Shown: in pieces, positions 39,493 through 50,398 of the stretch | How positions within the stretch are numbered: position 1 is the stretch's first letter | Layout of the letters: every line of letters starts with the position of its first letter | DNA from: Eudorina sp. 2006-703-Eu-15 | Taxonomy: Eukaryota; Chlorophyta; Chlorophyceae; Chlamydomonadales; Volvocaceae | Assembly (NCBI GenBank): GCA_003117195.1 | Contig: BDSI01000006.1 | Location: 372,001-436,000 of the forward strand | Reading direction: 5' to 3' | Length of the DNA: 64,000 bases | The notes under the pieces: generated by a model | What the model was told of the DNA's origin: nothing | Seen by the model: only the letters and a program-made list of their open reading frames with translations | The model's database searches: none | Position numbers and translations under genes: made by a program

Positions 39493-41193
39493 GAGCACCT
39501 GCAGCGCCTTCTCCCACTGTCCGCCCTTGTCACATGCCGAGATGGCCGCGTTGGTGATGGTGGTGTCCGGCAGCAGCCCCACACAGTCCAGCGCGTCGAA
39601 CACCTCCAGGCCCTTGGACCACTGCCCCTCCCGGGTGAGCTGGCTCACCAGCTTGGTCAGGCCTGAGGGGGCAGGGGTATTTGCCGGTGATTGTTTCGCG
39701 ATTTCGCTGTCTTTATTGACAAAAAGTGGGGGGATATAGGAAATTGGTTGACATATTCATACTGCGCTGCGGGGGGAGGCCGGAGGCGGGCCACCGAAGA
39801 CCGCGGCTAGTACCAAACCCTGTCATAACGACTACATTACATGGTGAGACTGGCCGGCCGGTCGAAAAGGTTGGGGGCTCTAGTAGCAAACCCCGGCGCC
39901 TGTTGTTGAGCAACCCATCTCAGGTAGCAAGCCCCGCCCGTTGGCCGGTGCTGACCTGGCAGTCGAGGCCTGAAGGTGGCGCCCGTGAAGATGCGGCGGA
40001 TGTCGCCCGTTCCTCCGGCCGCCATGTTGACAGCGGCCGTCAGGCTGGGACCAATAATCCCGGTGTCGGGGGCGAGGGGGCCGCCAACATGGTTGGTATC
40101 GCGTAAATATAGAGATGGGTAATAGCGTGCTGTGTCAATAGTACGGCATAACGCCGTATGAGCAGTACGGAAACAATCCTCCAGTGCTCGTAGGCGCCAC
40201 GGGTCGAAGACGCGGCCCACAAAATGCAGAAGGGTTTTCTCTGCCGCAAAACCGCAAAGTTAATATCTTCATGCTTCCGTACCTTTTCATGTCGTACACC
40301 GTGCCGCCCGGGGTGGTGGGACCCCGACCCAGACTCGAGTACGGACCTGCGGGGTTGTCTAGCCACCAGCCGTTATGACTTGCGACTGGAAATGCGCAGA
40401 CGACGAGGGAAAACATTGCGACGTCCGCCATGCGCTTATGCTGCGACCCAAATCGCTGTGACCCAAATCGCTGTGACCCAAATCGCTGTGACCCAAATCG
40501 CTGTGACCCAAATCCCTGGCTCTTCCCACCACACACCCCCTCACACGAGGCCAGGCCGTCATCGCACCTACCTCGGGGCGGCGTGGTGTACAGCTGCTGT
40601 GCCGCTCCCGCGCCTCCGCGCGACGGCGGCGTGAAGAACCCGCCGTGGGGCAACGGGCTCGCCGGCGGCGTCGACGTCGCCCAGCCGCCGCCGCCGCCGC
40701 CGGCCCTGCCGGCGGCGTCCAAAATGGAGTAGCCGCTGCCGCTGCCGGGCGCGCTGCTGTGAGGGCCGCCGCGGCCGGCGGCGAATTGCCCGGAATGGCC
40801 CGGGTGCGTGGCGGCTGCGGCAGCGTGTTGTTGCGCCGGAGTGCCGTACAGCGCGTGGTGCCCGCCGGCACCGCCGGGCGCGGGGCTCGCCAGGGAGGGG
40901 AGCTGGGAGAGGAAGGAACTGCCCTCATCCGCTTGGGCCGCATGTGCGGCCGCGATGGCGGCGGCGGCTGCCGCCGCGGCTTGCTGCTGCTGCGCATGCT
41001 GCGCGTGCTGCTGTGAATGCTGCTGGGAGGGCTGCTGTGGGTGGTGTTGCTGGATCTGCAGAGCGGCGATCGCGGATTGGAGATCAGCGGCGGTGAAGGC
41101 GGCCGGGGCAGACCCGCCTGGCCCGGCGCCGGCCGAGGAGAAGTCCACGGGCGGCAGCGCGGAGGCGGCTTTGAAGGCGGACTGCCGCATCAT
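29717..41193 (-). CDS. Large pentatricopeptide-repeat (PPR) protein
   Basis: Exons, 5' to 3': 41193-40572, about 40050-39963 (start uncertain), 39662-39499, 38982-38773, 38271-37597, 37378-37247, 36625-36407, 35851-35741, 35474-35271, 34705-34580, 34265-34129, 33713-33533, 33108-32521, 32146-31985, 31702-31576, 31060-30862, 30622-30359, 29846-29717. From the third exon on every junction is in phase. The product is about 1440 aa. PPR signatures include PDTTITNAAISACDKGGQW, DAITYSAVISALSKGRQW, DIVSYNTVIKACGNAGQ, TVATYGTLVCIAADAGAT, NTITFNTLMAGYLDRRQPD and SVTSYSHLVAAYGMLQRW. The N-terminus is Gln/Ala/Pro-rich, and Gly/Ala/Gln runs interrupt the repeat region. PPR proteins bind organelle RNAs in processing, stability or translation; the target is unknown. 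The first-to-second exon junction has mismatched phase, so a small exon may be missing. One donor (34579) is GC. Confidence 0.85.
34001..34110. repeat. 19-bp tandem repeat in a PPR-gene intron
   Basis: About six copies of GGGGCAAGGGGAGGGCGGA in the intron after the exon ending at 34129. Confidence 0.9.
36179..36228 (+). repeat. Dispersed inverted repeat, arm 1
   Basis: Contains GGGTCATCGGTGACAGCC, identical in reverse complement to part of 37487-37534; flanks match less well. It lies in the PPR intron 35852-36406. Confidence 0.7.
37487..37534 (-). repeat. Dispersed inverted repeat, arm 2
   Basis: Reverse-complement partner of 36179-36228, inside the PPR intron 37379-37596 and next to AT-rich sequence that contrasts with the GC-rich surroundings. 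It may be a fragment of a small mobile element. Confidence 0.65.
38536..38640. repeat. 41-bp tandem repeat in a PPR-gene intron
   Basis: Units start at 38536, 38577 and 38618 (period 41, last one partial) and share CCCGGCCCTGATCGAGTTAC. Confidence 0.9.
38700..38795 (-). repeat. Duplicated exon end and splice donor in the PPR gene
   Basis: The sequence CACCTGCTCCCCCAGCTGCC occurs twice on the + strand, near 38708 and 38771. The right copy is the end of the exon 38982-38773 with its donor (GGAGCAG|GTGCGT). The left copy recreates TGGCAGCTGGGGGAGCAG|GT inside the following intron. Confidence 0.75.
39402..39490. repeat. (CA)n microsatellite next to a splice donor
   Basis: About 44 CA units. On the sense strand the intron starts CAG|GTGCTCGC and passes straight into (GT)n about 8 nt after the donor. 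Interrupted CA units continue left to about 39371. Confidence 0.9.
40438..40515. repeat. 15-bp tandem repeat in the first PPR intron
   Basis: Five copies of AAATCGCTGTGACCC. Confidence 0.9.
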
Positions 41194-43679
41194 TCTTTTT
41201 CCCCTGATCCTGTTGGTATGGTAGGTGTTGTGTCACGATGAGATGCGGCTGATCTGGCTGATCTTATCTGGGTGTCCTCAAAAAGGCGCGAAGGACAGGA
41301 AATTTGCGCCAGAAGGTCACGGAACCTCGTCTCTGCTGCTGCTGATGCTGTTGCTGTTACCGGGAGTGCTGCTGAGCCTGCACTGCAAATCAGAATGCCT
41401 GCCAGAGGAAAATCTCAGCAGCGGCGGCTGGTTGTCGGCGCCGGAAGGCTGCTTGACCACGAGCTCCGAGACTCCGAGACTAGCTCTACGTGCTCACGGC
41501 GACTGAAGTAGCGTTCAGAGACGTCTGATGTGCGATTCACTTATGGGCTGGGTTCAACGGCGAGCACAGGGCGAGGCGGCAACGTGGGTCACTGGGAACA
41601 AACGAAATCGTTGCGAGTCGCGCACAACGACTCCGCCTCTTTCTGGCAGCGGACGCAAGGCCTGCGCTGTCTTCGGAGACCTCGGCTCCTCACCGCCAGC
41701 GCGTATCACGGAAGCACAAAGGGCGGCGGGCCCGCTCACGGTATCTGGCGCCGCGAAGGGACGCACCCGCAGCCCCGGCCGGCTGCGCGCCGCAAACCGC
41801 TGCGATCAAGCTCTCGTGACAAGCTCGACGTGAGCCTGACAAAGAGCCCAAGACAGCCTGCCCTCAGCCTGCGCTGCTGGGGACGGGGAGCCAGAGGACA
41901 AACGATGGCGCAGGTCCGGCGACCCCTGGTCTAGGGCACTGCCAGCGCAACGCGATCAAACCTTATGGATTACAAGAGAGTACTAGGATATCCTAGGTGG
42001 AGATGTGTTCAAGGACAAAGACGGGGTAGAAGACAAATCCGCGGACTGGTCTTCAGACTTGAGGGCCGCCGAGAGTTGCCGATGGGCGGTTTCCTCAGTT
42101 TGAGTGACACCAGACATTGGACTCCGTACAACCTCTCGGCTGCGTGAAGTTCGGCCCTGACATGCCAAACTCACTTTCTGACGCAATATCCCCCTCACAA
42201 ACAATCTGAAGCCTGGCAATCGCGCCAAACATCCCGTCGCGCGGGCGCGACCTTGACAGGCCGCCGAGCTTAACAACAACACATACGGGCATACATATAA
42301 AAAACGTGCGTCCATTGGCGCCGAACAATTTTCGAACATGTTTCATATGTAAGCCGCTTTCCAGTTTATCGACCTGAGTTGATCACAGCTGCGACGGTAG
42401 CCCACGAAACGACTACCCCCGCGGCTGTCAGATGGGGACCCAGGCGGCGTAAGCCGCTGCTGCACCCGTATCGCCGCTCGAGCCTACCAAGCCAAGCAAG
42501 GTTCACAACTTTGACCGTCACGCACTGACCCGTGGGTCGCCGTTAACAAAAAGCATAGAGTGGGCAGCTCGGCCCGAAACGATGTCATGCAGGGCGAGGC
42601 GCAGAATGTCTGGTGGGATACACATGCAGATGTGCTTGGAATAAAAAGGGGAGGTTGTGCGGGGGCCGCGATTGTAATGCTATCATTATTCGGAGCCTTC
42701 GCCTTGCAAATTGCGGCCAATGGCTCTTGGGCGGCCATGCAAATATGCAAACTGCTACTCGGGTATGAAATTCAGACGATGCTGAATGCGTCATGAAACT
42801 CGCGTTGGCAGAGGGGCCACAGCCGGCGGTCTGCCGCGGAGGCCCCTGAAAGCCCTCATAGGTCAGCCCGGTCCAGCCCGGTCAGCCCGTCCGCGTGCTA
42901 CTTATGAAAATGCGTTGATAGACCCTGTACAGTGACAGCACGCACGTCGAACTATATGTACACTTACCCTGTCTATTAACAAGTAAGCACATGAAGGCAC
43001 ATGCAGCACATGTGAAGCATGGCGGTTCGGAGAACTCCCAAATTCCCATCCATCCGTGCTCAATCGCCATGGCAGGGCTCATATGCGCTACTCTAAAGCA
43101 ATCCCAGGACGTGCCCACACGTGCGAAAGCAAGCCGAAGCACGCCAACTATTATTATCAAACTTCCGCGAGTAGCCGTACAGCTCACCGATTTTTACCGC
43201 TCCTCTCGTCCGGGTTCCGCAAAAAGAACCTCGCCCGCCATATTACTTACTCCTTATCAGGCCTGGCTCACGTTGCCCCGGCCCCACACATCATACGGCG
43301 TTGCGGTTGCAGGTTCACTCTTCGAAATAGAGTTCCTAGGAATTAAATTCTCACCAAAGTCACAGCGGTCGTTCCTCCTGCTCGCGCACACACTCCGCCT
43401 CTCTCGCCTCCGGAACCTCTTCCTGCCTCTTCCATGACCACCTGCCTCTCCTCGGTCCCTGTTGAAACAACGGTCACCTATCGCCGCCCTCTTCACACAT
43501 TTTGATACGTAATTATGTACTCGAGGCCCTGGTCACACTCCACCTGCTCACCGGGCCGTTGGTCAATCATCATTCCTCCACTGTATCCCGTCCTCCGCCT
43601 CAAGTGGACGCATCGCGCGCGCCAGGCGTCCGCTGCCTCTTCACCCCGCGCTCTCTTTTGCGCTTCGTTTCTCCGTTCC
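41194..43679. other. Intergenic region between the PPR and GRDP-like genes
   Basis: It contains the PPR promoter side (41194 onward) and the 3' UTR of the GRDP-like gene. A 14-bp palindrome (CTAGGATATCCTAG) lies near 41985. A plus-strand frame at 42991-43437 and a hydrophobic one at 42560-42796 have no recognisable domain or splice support and are not called. Confidence 0.5.
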
Positions 43680-46600
43680 TCAGCCCTTGCGCTGCCCTGG
43701 TCGGGAGCTCTTCGCCGTCGGCGACAGCATCCCCGGGCTCACGGCCGTCGGCGCCGGCCCCATCGCGGCCGCCACCGCCTTACCCAACGCTGGCTCCCAG
43801 GCCCTGCTGTCCAGCACTGCCCGCAGCGCGGGCCGCGCCGCCGGCTGCAGCCCCACGCCGCCCGCCTGAGCCGCCGTCGCCGCAACCCGCAAGTAGGCGC
43901 CCGGGCAGCAATCCCACCAGAATGGGTGGTCCGACCGCATCGGCAGACCGCCGAACGCCCTGAACGCCGCCGCATGGCGAGCAGCCGCCTTCGCCAGAGC
44001 CTTGGCCGTTGCCGCCCGGCCCTTCCGCCCCGCCGCCTCCGTCGCCTCCGCGGCGCCGCAGTGACGTCGGAACAGCCGTGCTGCCAGGCCCCGGCGGCGG
44101 ACCCCGTCGGCGTCGCTCCCGTCCCCGCGGTCGCCGCCGCCGCCGCCGCCGCCATCACCGCCGTCGGTGGTCTTCAAGCGCGAGAGCTCCTTCTCCAACA
44201 GCCACAGAGCGTACCGTACGGCGGCCCCAGCACGGGGCACGTGCTCTGGCGGGGCACCAATGGTGATGCTGGTTTGGGCGCCCGTACTCGAACGGTGGCG
44301 GCAGTTGGAGGCGTGTACGGCAGTGGCCTGGTTGAACAGGACCAGGACCTCGCTGCACAGCGGCAGGACCATGGGCAGCCCTGATGGCGGCGGCGCCTCC
44401 GTGGCGGCGGCGACGGCGGCGGCGGCGTCCGTGTCACCGGTGCCCACCGGCGACACCTCCGGGATGGGACCGGAGACGCCGACGGCGGCGACCCCGCTGT
44501 CGCTGGCGTGCGGACAGGTCGAGCTGAGCTCCTCTGTAGCCCGCGACGCGGCCGCCGCCGCTACTTGTTCCCTGGCCAGGGCCGTTGCCGCGGCCGACAC
44601 CGCCGCCGACGCGACACCGCCAGCGCCGCCGCCACCACCACCGCCGCCGCCACCGTCCCGCATCCAGGCGCCGCTACCTACAGCAGTCGTCGTGGCGGCG
44701 GCGGCGGCGGCCCCCGGCTCCGCGGCCGTCCCCCGCTGCTCCCGCCCAGCAGTTGTACAATCCTGCTGCTGCTGCTGCTGCGCCGCCGCCGCCGCCTCCC
44801 CGACCTCCGGCCCAGGTCGCCGCCACCGCAGCCCCAGCCGCAGTGCTCCCCGGAGCCGCGCCAGCGCCCTTGAAACTTTGACCGCCAGTCCAGCCTGCAA
44901 GACACCCCCTGCGGCCGCCCCCGCGCCCGCGCCCGCGCCTGCGCCCTTGCCACACCCCGAGCCACGGCCGGTGCTGGACGCAGCTCCCGGCGATCTGGGT
45001 TGCTTGTGTGTCGAGACATGGAACTGCTTTATAAGGCCCTCATCCGAACTGCGGAGGCTGCCCGAGAGGCTGCTCCGGGTTCCGCTCCCCGCCCTGTTGA
45101 ATCCGAAGGGCCCAGTGCCCGGCCGCCCCTCCTCCGCGTCCGGATCCCAGCAGCTGAGCAGCGGACCCAGCCGTCGTGCGAGCTCCGCCGCGGCGGCGCT
45201 GGCGGGCAAGACCGACGGCGGCGGATGCAGCGGGAGCGGGTCGTGATCTGGTTCTGGATCCTGATCTGGGTCGGCGGCGGGAGTCAGGGAGCCGACCGGC
45301 GGGCAGTACATGTTGTACATGTCGCCGAACTCGCTCTCGTACAGCTCGGCCGTGCGTCTGCGGGTGGCGGGAGTGGGGTGGTGCGGAGCAAGAGGGGGTA
45401 TGTAGGATGGGGCCGAACCTCCTGTACCCGAAACAACCAGCACGGCTGATGCGATTCGCACGCATCACGCGCAACCGGGGGCAGGTACAAAGCTGGTACG
45501 TCACCCAAACTGCAAATGGTGCTAGTCACCACTGACTAAAGCCGCCCGTATCACCGTAACGGGCGGCTACCGCCTGCATCAGGTTTAGTCTCCAAGGATT
45601 CATTGAGATGTTCAAGTAAAATTAATTGAGCTGTTCAGATGCTTAGAGAGGTACCTTCCATATCTACCACAGCGCACCCCAGGCCTTCTGGATGTGTTGT
45701 TGTGTATTTGAAACCCCTGTCACCAACACACCTTGCCAGCAGGGCGTCGTCGGAGGCCGGCATGATGGGGTCAAAGGGGCAGCCCATCAGCAGGTCCATA
45801 TCCGCCAGGTACGCGCTGCTGTGGGCCTTATGAGCCCACCACACCAGCAGCACATCCGGGGGGAACAGCAGCGCCTCAAACTGGTGCCGCTGTGCCAGTA
45901 GCAGGAAGCGACAGTACCTTCGGGGGGGGAGGGGGGGGTGCAGGGAAGGGGGCGGCATCCGGGGCGTTAGGTTAGGTTGGGTTAGAACCTAATTCGAATC
46001 AAGCTACGAGCGTGGCTGGGCCGGCGCCTCCTGCACTGAAGCGGCGCAACGGTTCCAATGCCCTCATCTCGGCACCAGCAAGCCACCGCCACCACCACCC
46101 TCCATGCTTTCTCCCAGGTCCCTGCCCGCATCGTACCGTACAGGCTGTACAAGATGTCGTACTGGCCATACGACCTATAGCCTGCCCGCTGGTGTTTTCC
46201 CACACCAATGGCAATCAAGGGGCTCACATGTCTCTACCCATGTGCGGAAGTGCCGTACTGAGAGGGGGTTTGCCGGCTTGATTTGCAAGGAGCGCAACGG
46301 TCCATCGGTCGGCTTGGGGCGTGCCCCGCGCCATGCACCGGGTTGCGCTTCTCTCCGGTGAGCTCGACAGGACTGTACCGCGCCGTATCGCGCCATACCG
46401 TACCGGGCCGTACCATGTCGTACGGCAATGTACTGCGCTGCATCGCATCGCAGCGCGGCGCGCCGAAAACGCACCTTTCCACTGCCAGCTCGAGGTCCTC
46501 GGCTGACCCCGTGAAACCCGCCTGCATCAGCCGCCCCAGCAGCCAGGCCGCTTGAGGCAGCGTGGCCTGCAGCCGGCCGCGCATCTCATCCTCCCACGCC

Positions 46601-48466
46601 GGTGGGCCCCCCAGGCGCCTGTCCCAGCTGGGCTGCTGCTGGAACTGCTGCTGTTGCTGCAGGTGCAGCTGCGGTAGCTGCTGTTGTTGCTGCTGCTGCT
46701 TCGAGTCGTCAAAGCGATGCTGCGGCTGTTGTTGATGATGATAATAATGTTGCTGATGTTGACTATACCTGGAGGAACGGGCAGAGGTGCCAGCCGAGGA
46801 GGGTCCCAGCTGCGGCGGCCAGTACGGCTGCATGGGTGCCGTACGGCCCGGGGACGAGCGGCTGGAGCTGGAACTCCGGCGGCTGCGGTGCTTGTCGGGC
46901 TGGGAAGCGCCATCGATGTACGCGGACCAGGCCTGCGTTGCATGTCCCAGCGCCGCAAGGGACCGGAGGAGGGCGCATCCCCTGAAACCTTCTGAAACAA
47001 GCGTTTCCACACACGATATCCCAACCCTTCCCAACCCTTTTACTCTCTCGTCGAGCAACAGGGCAGCACTGTCAGCCCCTAGAGAGGTGGTCCGTATGGA
47101 CGAGGCGCGCGGGTCTGTCAGGAACAGTGTTAATAGCCAGGAAGCCAGCCCGGTCCCAAGCCGCGCGCCACCAAAGCAACGGTGTGCAGTTCAAGTGAGC
47201 TCACCCTTCCCGAGAGCGCCCCGGCGGCGTCGCTACCGTCGCTGAAGGCCAGGCATTGTGCGGGTCCCACATTGAGCAGCTCAGGTTCCCTCTCCGGGCC
47301 GCAGCTGAAGGCGATGGCGGTGCAGTCCTCTACATACGAATGGATATCAGCTGTGCGGTGCAGCAGCCAGACGAGCGCTACGTCCAAGGGGGGGATGAGC
47401 CCCTCGCGGTCGCGGGGATGCTCCAGTTGAAGCAGAAGGGGGAGCCATACTACGGAATACCGGCGCACCGCAAGCTGCGCCCATGGACCGCTGTACAGGC
47501 CTCCTGCGATATTTATGAGGGTTTGTGATCACAATAAAATCGGAGCAGCGCTGGGTGCACAATTGTCGCATCATTAGTGATATGTTGCCCAACCAAAAGG
47601 AATGGCCTAGAACAAAACCGCAGACAACTGTTAAAATTATCGCTGTGTTTTGTTGAACATGGCGTTTGTTAGCGAAGGACAGGCCCTAGTGGACGAATGG
47701 GGAAGAGTGATTCTCGCGTTCTGACCGACGGAGCGGCTCAGCAGGTAAGATCAAGCAAATTGAGTACGGAATTCTATATGTATGCTTGATTGAGGGTGAT
47801 GCAGAGCTGCGTCGCCGGCCTGATTCACAGCCAGGAATGTAACGGAACGGTTCCAAACAGTTGCTGCAGGAACACCAGACCGTATCACCATGCATTGCTC
47901 AGTGAGATGGCGTGTGCAAGTATACAAAATATTGCTTTATCATAAAGGCCCGGCCAGCTAAATGCACAGCTAACGGAGAAACCAAGTAAAACTGCAATGA
48001 CCCGGTGCGACGGGCTGTGAACTCTGCCCTGTAACCCTTTCCCGCGCCATAAAACCTAAAAGCAACGTCGAATCCTTTCTCATGGGAGGCACACGGAAAT
48101 TCTCCCACCAATCGAAAATTATAACTGTTACCGGTCCAAAACTCGCCACCGTGTCATATCAAAACACGCAAGTGTTCACTTGGTATTCGATACAGTTCTG
48201 TGTATGAATCCATTTTGCTCTCTTTGATCTTATGTAAAACCAAGCCCTCCAAGGAACTAATCGTCGGAAGATGGCAACGCGCCTCGCAACCGGTGCTCAC
48301 CGTTCGGAAAGACGTCGGCGGCGACCAGAAGCCGAAGAAGAGACGCCGCCTCCACTACGAGATCAACGCTTAGTGCATCCTTCACTCGCTTTGTCAAGTC
48401 CGCGTCCACGACTGGCAGAGGTCCAACCTCAGGTTGAAGAAACTCCTCACGCGCTAATGCCTGCAT
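43680..48466 (-). CDS. DUF1399 / glycine-rich-domain-protein-like (GRDP-like)
   Basis: Five exons in phase: 48466-48301, 47503-47237, 47114-46475, 45917-45732, 45357-43680, totalling 2937 nt, 978 aa. The second exon has VVWLPLLLQLEHP followed by PPLDVALVWLLHRTADIHSY. The fourth has YCRFLLLAQRHQFEALLFP, PPDVLLVWWAHKAHSSAYLAD and GCPFDP. This is the pattern of plant GRDP (DUF1399) proteins: a helix with FL, then a D-x-x-W-x-x-H motif and a Tyr. Here the region appears twice, with Gln-rich linker sequence between. The C-terminal 560 residues are mostly Ala/Gly-rich with a few ordered blocks (RYALWLLEKELSRL, HPFWWDCCPGAYLRV). Plant GRDPs are linked to development and stress; function here is unproven. 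The donor at 47237 (GTAGCG) is atypical; a consensus-like donor at 47205 would break the frame. Confidence 0.75.
45543..45571. repeat. Perfect 10-bp-stem hairpin in a GRDP-gene intron
   Basis: AGCCGCCCGT and ACGGGCGGCT flank a loop of about 9 nt, in the intron between the exons at 45732 and 45357. Confidence 0.7.
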
Positions 48467-50398
48467 TGTAGTAACTAGAATGATAACACCATGCTGTGAG
48501 CCACAATATGTTGGTCACCAATTGTTACCATGCTCGTCCCTGGAAATGCAGTGGACGTGAAGTCGTCGAGCGTCGTACCCTCCGCGGCCAACTCAGGCAC
48601 CACTCGGACAACCCTGAATCTCTCATACATCTTGCTGTAATCGCGCTGTTGCCTTCAACACGTAGCGGCCTTGTATGATTAAGCGCTGCCACCGGACGGT
48701 GTAATCGTATGCATTACGTATGCAAGCACTAGGACGCACCCAACTACAAGCGCGGGCCTAAGAGCTTCACCATCGTGAAGTTGATGGTTACTTCCAGTTT
48801 ACACGTAAAATCCTTGCGTAGTAATTCGTGGCATTAACTGCGCGTTTCAGCGGGCGCAAAGTAATAACCGTTGATCACCGGCTGCCATTATACATGTGCC
48901 GGATTGCGCCCCGTCTATAAGTTGAAGAACCTGAAACTCACAACGTTGTCATATGATACCTTTGGTTAAAAGATCCGGCATTACCAACCTGGTGTGAACA
49001 AATGTGAAAGCGACCAACCCGCAAAAATGGCACCGTTTGCTGCCGCCGCTGCCGGCGCCCATCACGCGCAGTGTACTATCAGCACCTACGCCAGATCTTT
49101 ACCCGCGCTTTCGAGATATAGTGGGCATCGGCCGCGTTGCCAACACCCCGCAGTCCTCCCGACAGCCCTGGTGAACCCTCCCGCGAGACGGTCGTACGCT
49201 TTCGGCGGTCGGGCGCTCGGTCCCTCTCGGTACGACACTCAAATCCTCGTTACCAGCCCCTCACTCGCTCAAAACCTATATCGTTGTCAGCAGCATGGCA
49301 CTATGAACCCAGTGCGGCCGTCGCCCCTGCTCAGATCTCCCTCCCCCTCCCCCCGGGATGGACTTGATTCCAGAGAAAGATTGGAACTGACGGACGGGGC
49401 GGGACGGCAGGATGCGACGGGGGCGGCTCCTCCTCTCCCCGGCTGTGTGACGCTCCCCAGCTGCCACCTGCCCCAGGCGGCCTCACCGCTAAGCCGGCGG
49501 ACACGGACACAGGCACGGACACAACCACTGCCACCCCCCTCGCGGCGACGTTTTCTTACAACTACCCACTCCCCGACCGCGCTGCAGCGCCCGTCGTAAA
49601 TCAGGGACACTGCCTTGCCTACCGATGGGCACACCCACGTGTACACCCAAACACGCCACCACCCCGAACACGTCACCACCCCAAGTTCCCAACCCGACGT
49701 CGCCGTCCCAGACACGTCACCATCCCCTTGGAATGGTGACATGAGGCATCCCAAGGGATCTGACATGAAGCATCCGCCAGCCTGTCTGCGGTGCCGTACA
49801 GCCCTGGAAAAGCGTGCTGCACAACGTGCATCCCGCCGGTCTGTGTCACGCGCTCACGCCGGGCATCGCGATGAATAGAGCGTAACGAATGAAGCGTAAC
49901 TTGGCGGGCCGGCCCCTGGGCCCCCACCCGGGGGGCGGGGGTCAACGGGCCCTTGGTTGATGACGCATCCCGAGGTGGGACCGCCAGATGAGTATCCGAT
50001 GACCAAGACACAAGCATGACGGGCGGCATGCCCCGCCCAGCCTAACTCCCGTCCACTGCAAAGAAGTCTCGGCGTTCCCACCATGTCGTACAGGCACTCA
50101 CGGTAACTCGCTGGTTCCGGTCGCCACGGCCATCGGTTTCTCATCTCGCGGCTCAATCTCCTGATACACGGCTCAGTCTTCTTATACACATCCCGGACTC
50201 GTTTCTCGCGGCTTAGTTTTCTTATGCACCCGCACACATGCCGGGCGGGTTACTCGCTGAACCCACACACCTCTCGCACCAACCCTCACGTGCAGGTGCA
50301 GGGCAAGATACCACCGCCGCCGTTGAGCATCTCTTTTCAGCGCCCGTCACCAGCAGCGGGGTGCCGTACCAGGATGGTACGACGCCGTACCGTGCTTG
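48467..50398. other. Intergenic region between the GRDP-like and OPR-like genes
   Basis: The left half (48480-49000) is AT-richer and probably the GRDP promoter. TTACA at 49556-49560 is a candidate TGTAA signal for the OPR-like gene, about 840 bp past its stop. A plus-strand frame at 48994-49599 has no recognisable domain. Confidence 0.5.
49556..49560 (-). promoter_or_regulatory. Candidate TGTAA poly(A) signal of the OPR-like gene
   Basis: TTACA on the + strand, the first one I found downstream of the stop codon at 50399. Confidence 0.3.

Noticed and set aside
42560..42796. 78-codon hydrophobic plus-strand frame
   Set aside because: Short, could encode one membrane helix, but nothing else supports it.
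42991..43437. 148-codon plus-strand frame
   Set aside because: Mixed composition but no motif, no flanking splice signals and no gene-like codon bias.
48994..49599. 201-codon plus-strand frame
   Set aside because: Starts at GTG, Ser/Pro/Arg-rich, overlaps frames on the other strand; probably OPR-gene 3' flank.
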